Shown here: piece after piece, positions 8,853 through 21,040 of the stretch | How the letters are laid out: every line of letters begins with the position of its first letter | How positions within the stretch are numbered: the stretch's first letter is position 1 | Assembly: GCA_020698575.1 (NCBI GenBank) | Contig: CM036253.1 | Coordinates: 31,735,719-31,799,718, forward strand | Direction: 5' to 3' | Length of the DNA: 64,000 bases | Source: Bostrychus sinensis | Taxonomy: Eukaryota; Chordata; Actinopteri; Gobiiformes; Eleotridae | Position numbers and translations under genes: made by a program | Notes under the pieces: model-generated | Seen by the model: the letters and a program-made list of their open reading frames with translations, nothing else | Told to the model about the DNA's origin: nothing | The model's database searches: none

Positions 8853-9404
8853 TGTCTTCCTGAGGTCCATTTTAAAAATAACATTTCATCACTTCACATC
8901 ACAAAAGTATAAATATATAAGAAATTGGTTCAAAACAACACAATACAGAATATCCATTTATTAATACAATTAATACATTTTTAAAATATTCCTGAGCTGA
9001 GCAGTTTCAATGAGAAGGTTATTCCATGGGACTATGGCACTGTAAATAACAGTTTTCTTCATCAAATTGGTTTTAGGATGTTGTGCTCATAAATAACTTT
9101 TTTAATTATACAAAGAATTGCAACAAACCATTTGATTTAATAGAAAAAGTGGCATTTTCAGAGTCAATGTATTATTTATCACCACGCCCAGTGTAACTAA
9201 CATTTTTTGGTTCAGATTGAGCCAGGAAAGACTACGGTACATTCAAACTCTGCTTGTTCTCATTAAAAATCTTAGAACAAGTCTTGCAGCTTTGTTTTGA
9301 ACAATTTGAATTTTGGCCAGGTCTTTTGGGGATGCAGAGGACCACACTTCAGAGCAGTATGACAAGTGGCACAGAGTTCATGACTTAGTAACCACTTCTA
9401 AAAA
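8853..9404 (-). pseudogene. CR1/jockey-like LINE remnant, unit 2
   Basis: Direct counterpart of 2250-2800, with the same internal stop and a few substitutions. Confidence 0.6.
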
Positions 9405-10147
9405 CTTGTTGAGTTCTGTGTGAAAGATCACTTTGCATCAGCGTAACAGCAGCAGGTGTAAAACCATAACTTTTAAGTTTCTTTATTAAAATAGGATTTG
9501 TGTGTCCAGGATCCCCAGTCGTGCTGGATTATGAAATCAGCATCTCCATAAAGTTTGTGAGCAGAAGGAAACATTAAAGGCTCTAAAATCTCCTGGTAAA
9601 TGGCTGCAGTGACTTTATACTTCAGAAAACACAGAGCACCAACACAGCAGATGACATGAAGTCTGTCCTGGACACATCTGTTTCACAGCCTGTTTGTCCT
9701 GGGAGTGGACCCCCCTCCTCCCATAGTTGTCTTTCCCCTTACAGAGATGGAGGCTCTAAGGGGAGGGAATGTTGTGGAAAAAAGGGACACAGTGGAATTT
9801 GCTCCACTTAAAAATAATTCAAGGTCCACAAAAAGTAAGGTACAAAAGTTCAAACTTCATTCATATTTAGGACTGCACTGATAAACTTAGTAACTATAAC
9901 CATCCCAGAGAAGAGCAGCTGAGGGCTGTAAGGTGGAGGTCAAACACTCTCTTCCTGCTGCAGCCACACCTCCAGGAAGCATCCTCTGCCTGCCCTTTAT
10001 GTTCTCCAGTAGCTCCACTAGATGGAGACAACTCACAAAAACACTAAATCAGATCAACTCATAAAAAGCACCTATTTGGTTCTTCCATGTATAATAACAG
10101 ACACTGCACTCCCCACATTAGTTTGAGTTAAATATATTCTTTTCCTT

Positions 10148-10402
10148 TCAGGGGTCACCACGGGGAATCATCTGCCTCCATCTCAGCCTGTCCTCTGCAT
10201 CCTCTTCTCTCACAACAACCAACTTCATGTCCTCTTTCACTCCATCCATAAATCTCCTCTGGTCTTTGGCCTCTAGGCCTCCTGCCTGGCAGCTCAAACC
10301 TCAGCCTCATCCTTCTACCATATATTCACTCTCCCTCCTCTGTTCATGTCCAAACCATCTCAGTCTGGCCTCTCTCAAACTTCAACTCCAAAACATCTAA
10401 CA
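10148..10402 (-). pseudogene. RTE LINE remnant, truncated, unit 2
   Basis: It keeps the C-terminal DRLRWRQMI block. The upstream part was removed by the 1.2-kb deletion. Confidence 0.65.
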
Positions 10403-10476
10403 GCAGCGTTCTGGACGTCCTGCAGCTGTCTTGGACTTGGTGGACCTTTATTTAACATGAATAACATAATCTAGAC
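10401..10476 (-). pseudogene. Stub of the L2-type RT-end remnant, unit 2
   Basis: Only the first 20 or so codons of the 78-codon stretch remain, followed by the 8-bp ATCTAGAC that is duplicated around the hAT element. Confidence 0.6.
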
Positions 10477-11607
10477 CAAGTGTGCCAAACTCAATCGGAG
10501 CTGGGGACAAAATTAGAAAACCAGTCTTGGTCGTGGGCAGAATAAGAGTATTGTATAAATAATAAAGCCAGCCTACTGTATTTTTGTTCTCAGTTAGGCT
10601 ACAATAGGCTTTTTAACATAGAATAATACATCCCCACAGAACTACAGGTGTAGATTTGTGGTTTTAACGGGCTTTGTAGTTTTGTTTTAAATCAGAACTT
10701 AGAACTCAACAAATAACAACAACAAATAGGCCACAGACTACTGACTAACACTGGCCAATCATTTATTTATGAAGTATTATTTACTGCCACAGTTACCCAA
10801 CTCCTCATATAAGACAGGTGTTTTCATCAGGTCCACTCTGTTTTACTGTGACAGTGGGTACTACCAGCAGATTAATATTTAGGTGCATGCCATGCCCCTT
10901 ATGTAAGCCCAGCACAACTTTAAGCTGAGTCAGCACCTACACACAAACACGTATTATAGGCCTACTTTACTTTTATTGAACAAACTACTGTCCACCTCTC
11001 TGTCCTCTGCAGGACACAGTGTGAGCAGGATTCTACCTCTTTCTGGGCAGGTTTAGCTCGCTGTGTGTTAATGAGTGCATTAGAGCACAAGTAGTGACAG
11101 AGAGAAAGGAAAAAGAGCGACGGAGGGCAGTGCTGTGAATGAACTTAAACAACTCTCTGCTGATAACTTGGTTTTACTGACACAACTTGGTTTTCTGTTT
11201 TTGGAGACGGGGTTTGTAAAGGAGATGTTCTTACAATGCTGTGCGGTTGGAGCCTGTTTTTATTACTGCCACATGAGCTCAACAAACAAAGTGTAGAGTG
11301 TTTACAGACAGTACCACCTGTTTAAGAAGCTCCTGCTCTCACTGACCCCTCTTTGTCCATTTATTTTGTGGAAAGTAAAAATTTCCAGTCGGAGAATCCT
11401 TCACTCTCTCTCTGCTCCTGCGGCTTGTTAAATGCCGCTCGCGTAAACAGCAGGGGAGGGGCAGCGCCAGCGGCGCCACTTCTGCAGTGCATTATTGGAG
11501 ATGTAATTCAAACAGATCGAGCACAATATATCGCCGGGCCATTATTAATATAAAATGGAAATGATCTCGCGGGCCAAAAGAAATTATCCTTGAGTTTGAC
11601 ACATGTG
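10477..11607. mobile_element. Nonautonomous hAT element (MITE-like), unit 2
   Basis: This 1,131-bp insert is flanked by the exact 8-bp target duplication ATCTAGAC (10469-10476 and 11608-11615). Its ends are inverted repeats: CAAGTGTGCCAAACTCAA on the left and CACATGTGTCAAACTCAA read inwards from the right. An 8-bp duplication with TGTCAAACTC-type ends is typical of hAT. There is no transposase; the longest frame (66 codons) is meaningless. Units 1, 4, 6 and 8 show the empty site. Confidence 0.85.
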
Positions 11608-11686
11608 ATCTAGACCTACCTCTATCTGTTAGCGTCATGTTGCTAATTGCTAAACAACCAGTTTATGCTCTGTCTAGTCGTTACCG

Positions 11687-11705
11687 GTGCCAGCAGGGGG
11701 CGACA
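11687..11705 (+). promoter_or_regulatory. CTCF-like motif, unit 2
   Basis: Identical 19-mer to the one at 5154, now about 80 bp from the hAT element's right end. Confidence 0.45.
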
Positions 11706-12505
11706 GACAGCTGAGTGTTCCAAGTTTTCTCCCCTAAAGAAAAGGTTTTCCATACATATACATTATTGTAAGTTATAAAATATTAAATACTAACACCAAG
11801 GTTTCCAAAACAATTTCAAAAAGCCTGAAAAAAGCATAATATAGGATCTTATATAGAACCTAAACTGTATAGCATCCTATGTTTGAGTAATTTCAGATGT
11901 ATTTTTGTTTTTGAATGTGCTGCAAGTGAAGTGAAGTTTTGTAGCAAAAATTAACAAGGTTAAACATTCGAGTTACTCTGAAAAAGGCAAATTTCTCATT
12001 TTATTCAAAGAAGCACAAACAAAAGAGAACCAATGGCGTTTTTCACAATTCATATCTCCATAAAAATGCAGTAGGAGTGAAGCCTGGTTTTGCTGCTGCT
12101 GTGTAACGTTGTCCATCCATTTTGCAGCTCTTTGAAACCACACAGCTGTAACTCACGAGAGTTACACCACTGCTGCTCCTAATGCCACATGAGCCAAGGT
12201 TAAATGTAAGGAGGCAAAATGCAAGGTCTGCAGCTTATGGAATCTAATGTATCAGATTCCCAGCTGAGAGCAGTGAAGGAAGAGCCTATATGTTTTTGTA
12301 AAGTTGGCATTTTGACTTTATTCTGAAGAAAATAGCAGTGGAGCAAAGCAGAAGTTATCACTGTTGAGGTTAAGAGGTCAATTTAGCTGCAAATAAAAAG
12401 AGAAAAGTGATGATCCTTAAGTTGCAAACCAAGCAAAAAGAGAAATCTCTGCATTTTTAGTTCACTGACTTTATTTAACAAACACAAATACTATATATTA
12501 GAAGT

Positions 12506-12689
12506 AGAACAAGTGGCTTTAGTAGAGCAGTTGTCCTGTTGCTGGAAGGTTGGTGGTTTAAATGCCACTCTTCCAAATTTATACTCTCATTGTGTCCTTG
12601 AGCAAGACACTTCACACACCTTGCCTACTGTATGTATGAATGTGTTTGTGTGATTGTGTGATTGGTGGTAGTTGGAAAGGCCAATGAGA
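12506..12689 (+). repeat. tRNA-like SINE, unit 2
   Basis: Counterpart of 6062-6245, with AAATTTATAC in place of CAGTTTATAC and a CTACTGTATG tail variant. Confidence 0.5.
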
Positions 12690-12955
12690 TGAACATGGAT
12701 TCATCTCAGCTTAGACTTGGGTTAGACCTGCTTTAGTCCTGGTTTATATCAGTTTTAGATGTTATTCCATGTGTTCCATTAATGCATTTACACTAAATAA
12801 AGTTGGCTCTGTTTCCCATTGACTGTTTCTGTACAAACATGTCTCTAGTTATTTCAGTTCTGAGGTGGAGACTTATTAGACTAAAATGAGTTTGACGTCT
12901 CATCTACAGAGGCCATGATTAAGAAGGTGTGCACTTACTACAGAAGGTCTACACC

Positions 12956-13021
12956 AGGACTAAACCAGGACTAAACCAAGACTAAACCAGGACTAAACCA
13001 ATACTAAACCAAGACTAAACC
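12956..13021 (+). repeat. 11-bp minisatellite ending unit 2 (6 copies)
   Basis: Six copies with variants AAGAC and AATAC in an order different from unit 1. Confidence 0.9.
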
Positions 13022-13143
13022 AGGATTACCTAAACAAAAAAAAGAAAAAAGAAAAAAAAAAGAAAAAAAAGTGTACAGCAAGAATAAACCAGGGCTAAAC
13101 CAGATCCAGGAAACATGAGAAAGGTGAAGGTGGAATGAACCTT

Positions 13144-13218
13144 GTAACCCATAGCAACCATCACCGAGGCCTGTAACCGTGGGCAGAGCTTGGTGATGAT
13201 TTCAAATTGATGACATCA
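13144..13218 (+). promoter_or_regulatory. Candidate promoter core of gene 3
   Basis: X-box 13144-13158 and palindrome 13208-13218, both unchanged. Confidence 0.5.
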
Positions 13219-13447
13219 CAAAGTCAGAAAACTGACAGTAAGTTTATTTAGCAAAGTCCTGAACACGTTCTCTTCATATCTAGTTTGACCAGTCGACAGA
13301 CAAGACGCACAACTGATCGCTCGCTTACAGTTAATGCAGAACACCCATTGTTAGGTGGCATTAGACAGAGACACATTTGAAAGTTAGTTTGGAGTTCAAA
13401 AGAGAACTGTATTTGCCTCAAAGCAAACGTCCTTCAAAACAAGAACG

Positions 13448-14287
13448 ATGGGACAAATCATTGCTTTAATGTGGAATGTCTTCCACATTAGCAAATGCAG
13501 TAAGAAGGAGAAGGAGTGGTTGGAGAAAGAGAGGGCCTACCAGGAGAAGGAGGTGTTCTGGCAGGCGAAGGAGAAGGATTGGAGAGATGAAAGAAAAAGC
13601 TACAAGGAGAGAGAGGAGATTTTGAAAAAGAAGCTGCTGGAAAATGAGGAGCAGCAAAAGCAGTGGTGCAAGACCATGCAGGAGTGGTTGGAAAAAGCAA
13701 AGGCCAACCAGGAGAAGGAGACGCAGTGGCGGGTGAAGGAGAAGACCTGGACAGATGAAAGAAACAAGTACAAGAAGAGAGAGGAGCTTTTGAAAAATAC
13801 TCTGCTGGAAAATGAGAAGCAGCAAAAGGAGTGGGGCAAGACCATGCAGAGGTGGTTGGCAAAAGCCAAGGCCAACCAGGAGAAGGAGGCGCAGTGGCAG
13901 GCGAAGGAAAAGGACTGGGCAGACGAAAGAAAGAGCTTTGAGGAGAGAGAGGAGATTCTGAAGCAGAAGCTGCTGGAATATGAAAAGCAGAAGTCAGATG
14001 ACCTCAAAGAGCCCACCGTCACCAAACCAGAAGCGGTCAAAGTTCCTGAAGTCCTGAAAGAGCCAAAGGACTCTGTGGTTGAGGCTGCAGTTGTGAGTTC
14101 ACCAGCGCCCAAAGACACAACAGGAGAGGCTGAGGTTGTGGAGACTCACACTGCACTGGCAAACCCTCAAACAAATATTTATGAGGACTACACCGACACA
14201 ACACCAACGCAAGGGAGGAGGAGAAGGAGGAGAAAGAAGAGAGGCGACGACACCACTAACCTCCTCTCTCGCGAGTGGTTCTTTTAA
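13448..14287 (+). CDS. Trp-heptad coiled-coil protein, copy 3
   Basis: Intact, 279 residues. Like copy 2 it has C74, L186 and A196. Two changes are private: L37F, one residue before the Trp38 stripe position, and V244I in the linker. Five CAA plus CAG follow the stop; AATAAA is at 14480-14485. The V244I change also alters the overlapping +1 frame. Confidence 0.75.
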   Translation: MGQIIALMWNVFHISKCSKKEKEWLEKERAYQEKEVFWQAKEKDWRDERKSYKEREEILKKKLLENEEQQKQWCKTMQEWLEKAKANQEKETQWRVKEKTWTDERNKYKKREELLKNTLLENEKQQKEWGKTMQRWLAKAKANQEKEAQWQAKEKDWADERKSFEEREEILKQKLLEYEKQKSDDLKEPTVTKPEAVKVPEVLKEPKDSVVEAAVVSSPAPKDTTGEAEVVETHTALANPQTNIYEDYTDTTPTQGRRRRRRKKRGDDTTNLLSREWFF

Positions 14288-14547
14288 GAACTGCGCACAA
14301 CAACAACAACAACAGGAGGAGGAGTCTGTGGAGTAATTTGTTTTCTTCTTTGACCGCGTTCTCTCTGAGTCATTACAGATGACACTGAGAGGACTTGTCT
14401 TTGGACACCGGTCACGGAAGGAGACAGACACTTCACATGATTTCTTTCTGTTGTGTTTCCAATTTTCATCAAAAATGCAAATAAAAAAAATCTAAAAAAA
14501 AAAAAAAAATTAGATCCAGATAAAATTATTTTAGAAGAGTTTGAAGA

Positions 14548-14858
14548 GTCAAGGCAAGTTTATTTGTATTATAGCACAAATAATACACAGGGTAATTCAA
14601 AGTGCTTTATGGGAAAAAAAACAAGTTAAAAGTACATAAACAAGAATTATAATTAACGCAGCATCTAAGAAAATAATGGTTAAGAATGCATTTAAAATTA
14701 AATGAAGAGAAAGTAGTGCAGATAAAAGACCGAGCTAAAAAGAGCAGTTTTTGGCCTGGACTTGAACATAGTCAGAGCAGAGGCCGGTCTCACATCCTCA
14801 AGAAGAGTTTAGCTGCATAAAACTGAAACACTGCTTCACCGAGTTAACTCCTGACTCT
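14548..14858 (-). pseudogene. L2-type LINE 3'-end remnant, unit 3
   Basis: Counterpart of 8098-8409, with the same 17-bp loss. Confidence 0.55.
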
Positions 14859-15303
14859 GTCATCAAACAAAAACATGAGAAAGTGTGAGAAAACATTTAT
14901 GGGCTGAAAAAATGTCCTAGTATCCATGATTTGTCTGTGTGTCCTGTGATTGACCAGGCTGGTTATGGCAGCAGTTAACATCACTCACTGCGCTGTAGCA
15001 CAGGGCAGCGGCTGTGGCCCCCAGTCATTCAGAGACTGAGCAGATCTCCTCTGACCACTGTTCAGACCTTTCTGATCATGTGGCCCTCAGAACCATTGTG
15101 GCCCTAAACAACTGCATAGAGCGTTTATACCAGGAGCCGGCCCTGAGGTTTGGGCTGCAAACAGTGTAGGGTTCAGGTCTGGAGAGTTTGTTGACCAATC
15201 AAATACTGTCAATTATTATCATTTAAGCAGTGTGTGGTACTTTAGACAGTGTGTTTATTTATTTGTTTATTTATAAGGATTCTCATTTGCTGAATGCATG
15301 TGC

Positions 15304-15855
15304 TGTCTTCCTGAGGTCCATTTTAAAAATAACATTTCATCACTTCACATCACAAAAGTATAAATATATAAGAAATTGGTTCAAAACAACACAATACAGA
15401 ATATCCATTTATTAATACAATTAATACATTTTTAAAATATTCCTGAGCTGAGCAGTTTCAATGAGAAGGTTATTCCATGGGACTATGGCACTGTAAATAA
15501 CAGTTTTCTTCATCAAATTGGTTTTAGGATGTTGTGCTCATAAATAACTTTTTTAATTATACAAAGAATTGCAACAAACCATTTGATTTAATAGAAAAAG
15601 TGGCATTTTCAGAGTCAATGTATTATTTATCACCACGCCCAGTGTAACTAACATTTTTTGGTTCAGATTGAGCCAGGAAAGACTACGGTACATTCAAACT
15701 CTGCTTGTTCTCATTAAAAATCTTAGAACAAGTCTTGCAGCTTTGTTTTGAACAATTTGAATTTTGGCCAGGTCTTTTGGGGATGCAGAGGACCACACTT
15801 CAGAGCAGTATGACAAGTGGCACAGAGTTCATGACTTAGTAACCACTTCTAAAAA
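15304..15855 (-). pseudogene. CR1/jockey-like LINE remnant, unit 3
   Basis: Counterpart of 2250-2800, nearly identical to unit 2. Confidence 0.6.
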
Positions 15856-16598
15856 CTTGTTGAGTTCTGTGTGAAAGATAACTTTGCATCAGTGTAACAG
15901 CAGCAGGTGTAAAACCATAACTTTTAAGTTTCTTTATTAAAATAGGATTTGTGTGTCCAGGATCCCCAGTCGTGCTGGATTATGAAATCAGCATCTCCAT
16001 AAAGTTTGTGAGCAGAAGGAAACATTAAAGGCTCTAAAATCTCCTGGTAAATGGCTGCAGTGACTTTATACTTCAGAAAACACAGAGCACCAACACAGCA
16101 GATGACATGAAGTCTGTCCTGGACACATCTGTTTCACAGCCTGTTTGTCCTGGGAGTGGACCCCCCTCCTCCCATAGTTGTCTTTCCCCTTACAGAGATG
16201 GAGGCTCTAAGGGGAGGGAATGTTGTGGAAAAAAGGGACACAGTGGAATTTGCTCCACTTAAAAATAATTCAAGGTCCACAAAAAGTAAGGTACAAAAGT
16301 TCAAACTTCATTCATATTTAGGACTGCACTGATAAACTTAGTAACTATAACCATCCCAGAGAAGAGCAGCTGAGGGCTGTAAGGTGGAGGTCAAACACTC
16401 TCTTCCTGCTGCAGCCACACCTCCAGGAAGCATCCTCTGCCTGCCCTTTATGTTCTCCAGTAGCTCCACTAGATGGAGACAACTCACAAAAACACTAAAT
16501 CAGATCAACTCATAAAAAGCACCTATTTGGTTCTTCCATGTATAATAACAGACACTGCACTCCCCACATTAGTTTGAGTTAAATATATTCTTTTCCTT

Positions 16599-16853
16599 TC
16601 AGGGGTCACCACGGGGAATCATCTGCCTCCATCTCAGCCTGTCCTCTGCATCCTCTTCTCTCACAACAACCAACTTCATGTCCTCTTTCACTCCATCCAT
16701 AAATTTCCTCTGGTCTTTGGCCTCTAGGCCTCCTGCCTGGCAGCTCAAACCTCAGCCTCATCCTTCTACCATATATTCACTCTCCCTCCTCTGTTCATGT
16801 CCAAACCATCTCAGTCTGGCCTCTCTCAAACTTCAACTCCAAAACATCTAACA
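16599..16853 (-). pseudogene. RTE LINE remnant, truncated, unit 3
   Basis: Same truncation as unit 2; it has an AAATTTCCTC variant also seen in unit 10. Confidence 0.65.
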
Positions 16854-16927
16854 GCAGCGTTCTGGACGTCCTGCAGCTGTCTTGGACTTGGTGGACCTTT
16901 ATTTAACATGAATAACATCATCTAGAC
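16852..16927 (-). pseudogene. Stub of the L2-type RT-end remnant, unit 3
   Basis: Counterpart of 10401-10476, ending in the hAT target duplication. Confidence 0.6.
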
Positions 16928-18068
16928 CAAGTGTGCCAAACTCAATCGGAGCTGGGGACAAAATTAGAAAACCAGTCTTGGTCGTGGGCAGAATAAGAGT
17001 ATTGTATAAATAATAAAGCCAGCCTACTGTATTTTTGTTCTCAGTTAGGCTACAATAGGCTTTTTAACATAGAATAATACATCCCCACAGAACTACAGGT
17101 GTAGATTTGTGGTTTTAACGGGCTTTGTAGTTTTGTTTTAAATCAGAACTTAGAACTCAACAAATAACAACAACAAATAGGCCACAGACTACTGACTAAC
17201 ACTGGCCAATCATTTATTTATGAAGTATTATTTACTGCCACAGTTACCCAACTCCTCATATAAGACAGGTGTTTTCATCAGGTCCACTCTGTTTTACTGT
17301 GACAGTGGGTACTACCAGCAGATTAATATTTAGGTGCATGCCATGTCCCTTATGTGAATAAATATCATCCTAGCACAACTTTAATCTGAGTCAGCTCCTA
17401 CACACAAACACGTATTATAGGCCTACTTTACTTTTATTGAACAAACTACTGTCCACCTCTCTGTCCTCTGCAGGACACAGTGTGAGCAGGATTCCACCTG
17501 TTTCTGGGCAGGTTTAGCTCGCTGTGTGTTAATGAGTGCATTAGAGCACAAGTAGCGACAGAGAGAAAGGAAAAAGAGCGACGGAGGGCAGTGCTGTGAA
17601 TGAACTTAAACAACTCTCTGCTGATAACTTGGTTTTACTGACACAACTTGGTTTTCTGTTTTTGGAGACGGGGTTTGTAAAGGAGATGTTCTTACAATGC
17701 TGTGCGGTTGGAGCCTGTTTTTATTACTGCCACATGAGCTCAACAAACAAAGTGTAGAGTGTTTACAGACAGTACCACCTGTTTAAGAAGCTCCTGCTCT
17801 CACTGACCCCTCTTTGTCCATTTATTTTGTGGAAAGTAAAAATTTCCAGTCGGAGAATCCTTCACTCTCTCTCTGCTCCTGCGGCTTGTTAAATGCCGCT
17901 CGCGTAAACAGCAGGGGAGGGGCAGCGCCAGCGGCGCCACTTCTGCAGTGCATTATTGGAGATGTAATTCAAACAGATCGAGCACAATATATCGCCGGGC
18001 CATTATTAATATAAAATGGAAATGATCTCGCGGGCCAAAAGAAATTATCCTTGAGTTTGACACATGTG
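16928..18068. mobile_element. Nonautonomous hAT element, unit 3
   Basis: Same insertion as in unit 2 (target duplication ATCTAGAC at 16920-16927 and 18069-18076), 1,141 bp. The extra length is a local rearrangement near 17346-17375 (GTGAATAAATATCATCC). It was inherited by unit duplication, not a second insertion. Confidence 0.85.
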
Positions 18069-18147
18069 ATCTAGACCTACCTCTATCTGTTAGCGTCATG
18101 TTGCTAATTGCTAAACAACCAGTTTATGCTCTGTCTAGTCGTTACCG

Positions 18148-18166
18148 GTGCCAGCAGGGGGCGACA
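18148..18166 (+). promoter_or_regulatory. CTCF-like motif, unit 3
   Basis: Identical 19-mer; the sequence just after it is shortened relative to unit 1. Confidence 0.45.
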
Positions 18167-18962
18167 GACAGCAATTCCAAGTTTTCTCCCCTAAAGAAAA
18201 GGTTTTCCATACATATACATTATTGTAAGTTATAAAATATTAAATACTAACACCAAGGTTTCCAAAACAATTTCAAAAAGCCTGAAAAAAGCATAATATA
18301 GGATCTTATATAGAACCTAAACTGTATAGCATCCTATGTTTGAGTAATTTCAGATGTATTTTTGTTTTTGAATGTGCTGCAAGTGAAGTGAAGTTTTGTA
18401 GCAAAAATTAACAAGGTTAAACATTCGAGTTACTCTGAAAAAGGCAAATTTCTCATTTTATTCAAAGAAGCACAAACAAAAGAGAACCAATGGCGTTTTT
18501 CACAATTCATATCTCCATAAAAATGCAGTAGGAGTGAAGCCTGGTTTTGCTGCTGCTGTGTAACGTTGTCCATCCATTTTGCAGCTCTTTGAAACCACAC
18601 AGCTGTAACTCACGAGAGTTACACCACTGCTGCTCCTAATGCCACATGAGCCAAGGTTAAATGTAAGGAGGCAAAATGCAAGGTCTGCAGCTTATGGAAT
18701 CTAATGTATCAGATTCCCAGCCGAGAGCAGTGAAGGAAGAGCCTATATGTTTTTGTAAAGTTGGCATTTTGACTTTATTCTGAAGAAAGTAGCAGTGGAG
18801 CAAAGCAGAAGTTATCACTGTTGAGGTTAAGAGGTCAATTTAGCTGCAAGTAAAAAGAGAAAAGTGATGATCCTTAAGTTGCAAACCAAGCAAAAAGAGA
18901 AATCTCTGCATTTTTAATTCACTAACTTTATTTAACAAACACAAATACTATAAATTAGAAGT

Positions 18963-19146
18963 AGAACAAGCGGCTTTAGTAGAGCAGTTGTCCTGTTGCT
19001 GGAAGGTTGGTGGTTTAAATGCCACTCTTCCCAGTTTATACTCTCATTGTGTCCTTGAGCAAGACACTTCACACACCTTGCCTACTGTATGTATGAATGT
19101 GTTTGTGTGATTGTGTGATTGGTGGTAGTTGGAAAGGCCAATGAGA
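18963..19146 (+). repeat. tRNA-like SINE, unit 3
   Basis: Counterpart of 6062-6245, with both box-like motifs kept. Confidence 0.5.
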
Positions 19147-19412
19147 TGAACATGGATTCATCTCAGTTTAGACTTGGGTTAGACCTGCTTTAGTCCTGGT
19201 TTATATCAGTTTTAGATGTTATTCCATGTGTTCCATTAATGCATTTACACTAAATAAAGTTGGCTCTGTTTCCCATTGACTGTTTCTGTACAAACATGTC
19301 TCTAGTTATTTCAGTTCTGAGGTGGAGACTTATTAAACTAAAATGAGTTTGAAGTCTCATCTACAGAGGCCATGATTAAGAAGGTGTGCACTTACTACAG
19401 AAGGTCTACACC

Positions 19413-19489
19413 AGGACTAAACCAATACTAAACCAGGACTAAACCAGGACTAAACCAAGACTAAACCAGGACTAAACCAGGACCAAACC
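19413..19489 (+). repeat. 11-bp minisatellite ending unit 3 (7 copies)
   Basis: Seven copies, the longest in the window, including one AATAC, one AAGAC and one AGGACCAAACC variant, then a long A-rich tract. Confidence 0.9.
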
Positions 19490-19617
19490 AGGATTACCTA
19501 AAAAAAAAAAAAAAAAAGAAAAAAGAAAAACGAAAGAAAAAAAAGTGTACAGCAAGAATAAACCAGGGCTAAACCAGATCCAGAAAACATGAGAAAGGTG
19601 AAGGTGGAATGAACCTT

Positions 19618-19692
19618 GTAACCCATAGCAACCATCACCGAGGCCTGTAACCGTGGGCAGAGCTTGGTGATGATTTCAAATTGATGACATCA
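19618..19692 (+). promoter_or_regulatory. Candidate promoter core of gene 4
   Basis: X-box 19618-19632 and palindrome 19682-19692, unchanged. Confidence 0.5.
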
Positions 19693-19921
19693 CAAAGTCA
19701 GAAAACTGACAGTAAGTTTATTTAGCAAAGTCCTGAACACGTCCTCTTCATATCTAGTTTGACCAGTCGACAGACAAGACGCACAACTGATCGCTCGCTT
19801 ACAGTTAATGCAGAACACCCATTGTTAGGTGGCATTAGACAGAGACACATTTGAAAGTTAGTTTGGAGTTCAAAAGAGAACTGTATTTGCCTCAAAGCAA
19901 ACGTCCTTCAGAACAACAACG

Positions 19922-20761
19922 ATGGGACAAATCATTGCCTTAATGTGGAATGTCTTCCACATTAGCAAATGCAGTAAGAAGGAGAAGGAATGGTTGGAGA
20001 AAGAGAGGGCCTACCAGGAGAAGGAGGTGCTCTGGCAGGCGAAGGAGAAGGATTGGAGAGATGAAAGAAAAAGCTACAAGGAGAGAGAGGAGATTTTGAA
20101 AAAGAAGCTGCTGGAAAATGAGGAGCAGCAAAAGCAGTGGACCAAGACCATGCAGGAGTGGTTGGAAAAAGCAAAGGCCAACCAGGAGAAGGAGACGCAG
20201 TGGCGGGTGAAGGAGAAGACCTGGACAGATGAAAGAAACAAGTACAAGAAGAGAGAGGAGCTTTTGAAAAATACTCTGCTGGAAAATGAGAAGCAGCAAA
20301 AGGAGTGGGGCAAGACCATGCAGAGGTGGTTGGCAAAAGCCAAGGCCAACCAGGAGAAGGAGGCGCAGTGGCAGGCGAAGGAAAAGGACTGGGCAGACGA
20401 AAGAAAGAGCTCTGAGGAGAGAGAGGAGATTCTGAAGCAGAAGCTGCTGGAATATGAAAAGCAGAAGTCAGATGACCCCAAAGAGCCCACCGTCACCAAA
20501 CCAGAAGAGGTCAAAGTTCCTGAAGTCCTGAAAGAGCCAAAGGACTCTGTGGTTGAGGCTGCAGTTGTGAGTTCACCAGCGCCCAAAGACACAACAGGAG
20601 AGGCTGAGGTTGTGGAGACTCACACTGCACTGGCAAACCCTCAAACAAATGTTTATGAGGACTACACCGACACAACACCAACGCAAGGGAGGAGGAGAAG
20701 GAGGAGAAAGAAGAGAGGCGACGACACCACGAACCTCCTCTCCCGCGAGTGGTTCTTTTAA
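19922..20761 (+). CDS. Trp-heptad coiled-coil protein, copy 4
   Basis: Intact, 279 residues. It is the only copy with Thr at residue 74 (codon ACC). It has S164, P186 and E196. Silent changes in codon 6 (GCC) and at T270 (ACG) are private. GAA at codon 23 is shared with copies 6, 8 and 10. Its 5' flank reads ACAACG before the ATG instead of AGAACG, still with A at -3. Eleven CAA plus CAG follow the stop; AATAAA is at 20972-20977, then a second AATAAA-rich tract. Confidence 0.75.
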   Translation: MGQIIALMWNVFHISKCSKKEKEWLEKERAYQEKEVLWQAKEKDWRDERKSYKEREEILKKKLLENEEQQKQWTKTMQEWLEKAKANQEKETQWRVKEKTWTDERNKYKKREELLKNTLLENEKQQKEWGKTMQRWLAKAKANQEKEAQWQAKEKDWADERKSSEEREEILKQKLLEYEKQKSDDPKEPTVTKPEEVKVPEVLKEPKDSVVEAAVVSSPAPKDTTGEAEVVETHTALANPQTNVYEDYTDTTPTQGRRRRRRKKRGDDTTNLLSREWFF

Positions 20762-20770
20762 GAACTGCGC

Positions 20771-20806
<36 letters not shown>

Positions 20807-21040
20807 GGAGGAGGAGTCTGTGGAGTAATTTGTTTTCTTCTTTGACCGCGTTCTCTCTGAGTCATTACGGATGACACTGAGAGGACTTGTCTTTGGACAC
20901 CGGTCACGGAAGGAGACAGACACTTCACATGATTTCTTTCTGTTGTGTTTACAATTTTCATCAAAAATGCAAATAAAAAAAAATAAAAAAAATAAAAAAA
21001 AATTAGATCCAGATAAAATTATTTTAGAAGAGTTTGAAGA

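Larger units (their letters stand above)
6639..13088 (+). repeat. Unit 2, carrying a hAT MITE and a 1.2-kb deletion
   Basis: Compared with unit 1, about 1,213 bp (unit-1 positions 3794-5006) are missing, with CA microhomology at the join (10401). The RTE and L2-type remnants are therefore fused. A 17-bp piece near 8280 is also missing. The hAT insert (10477-11607) makes up most of the lost length. Units 2 and 3 share all three changes. Confidence 0.93.
13089..19562 (+). repeat. Unit 3, sister of unit 2
   Basis: It shares the 1.2-kb deletion join (near 16852), the 17-bp deletion and the hAT insertion with unit 2, so one arose from the other by tandem duplication. Private changes include AGTGTT-region loss near the CTCF-like motif (ACAGACAGCAATTCC) and a 10-bp longer hAT copy. 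Confidence 0.93.

Noticed and set aside
11353..11553. 66-codon frame in the hAT element
   Set aside because: No transposase motif; too short and compositionally odd.
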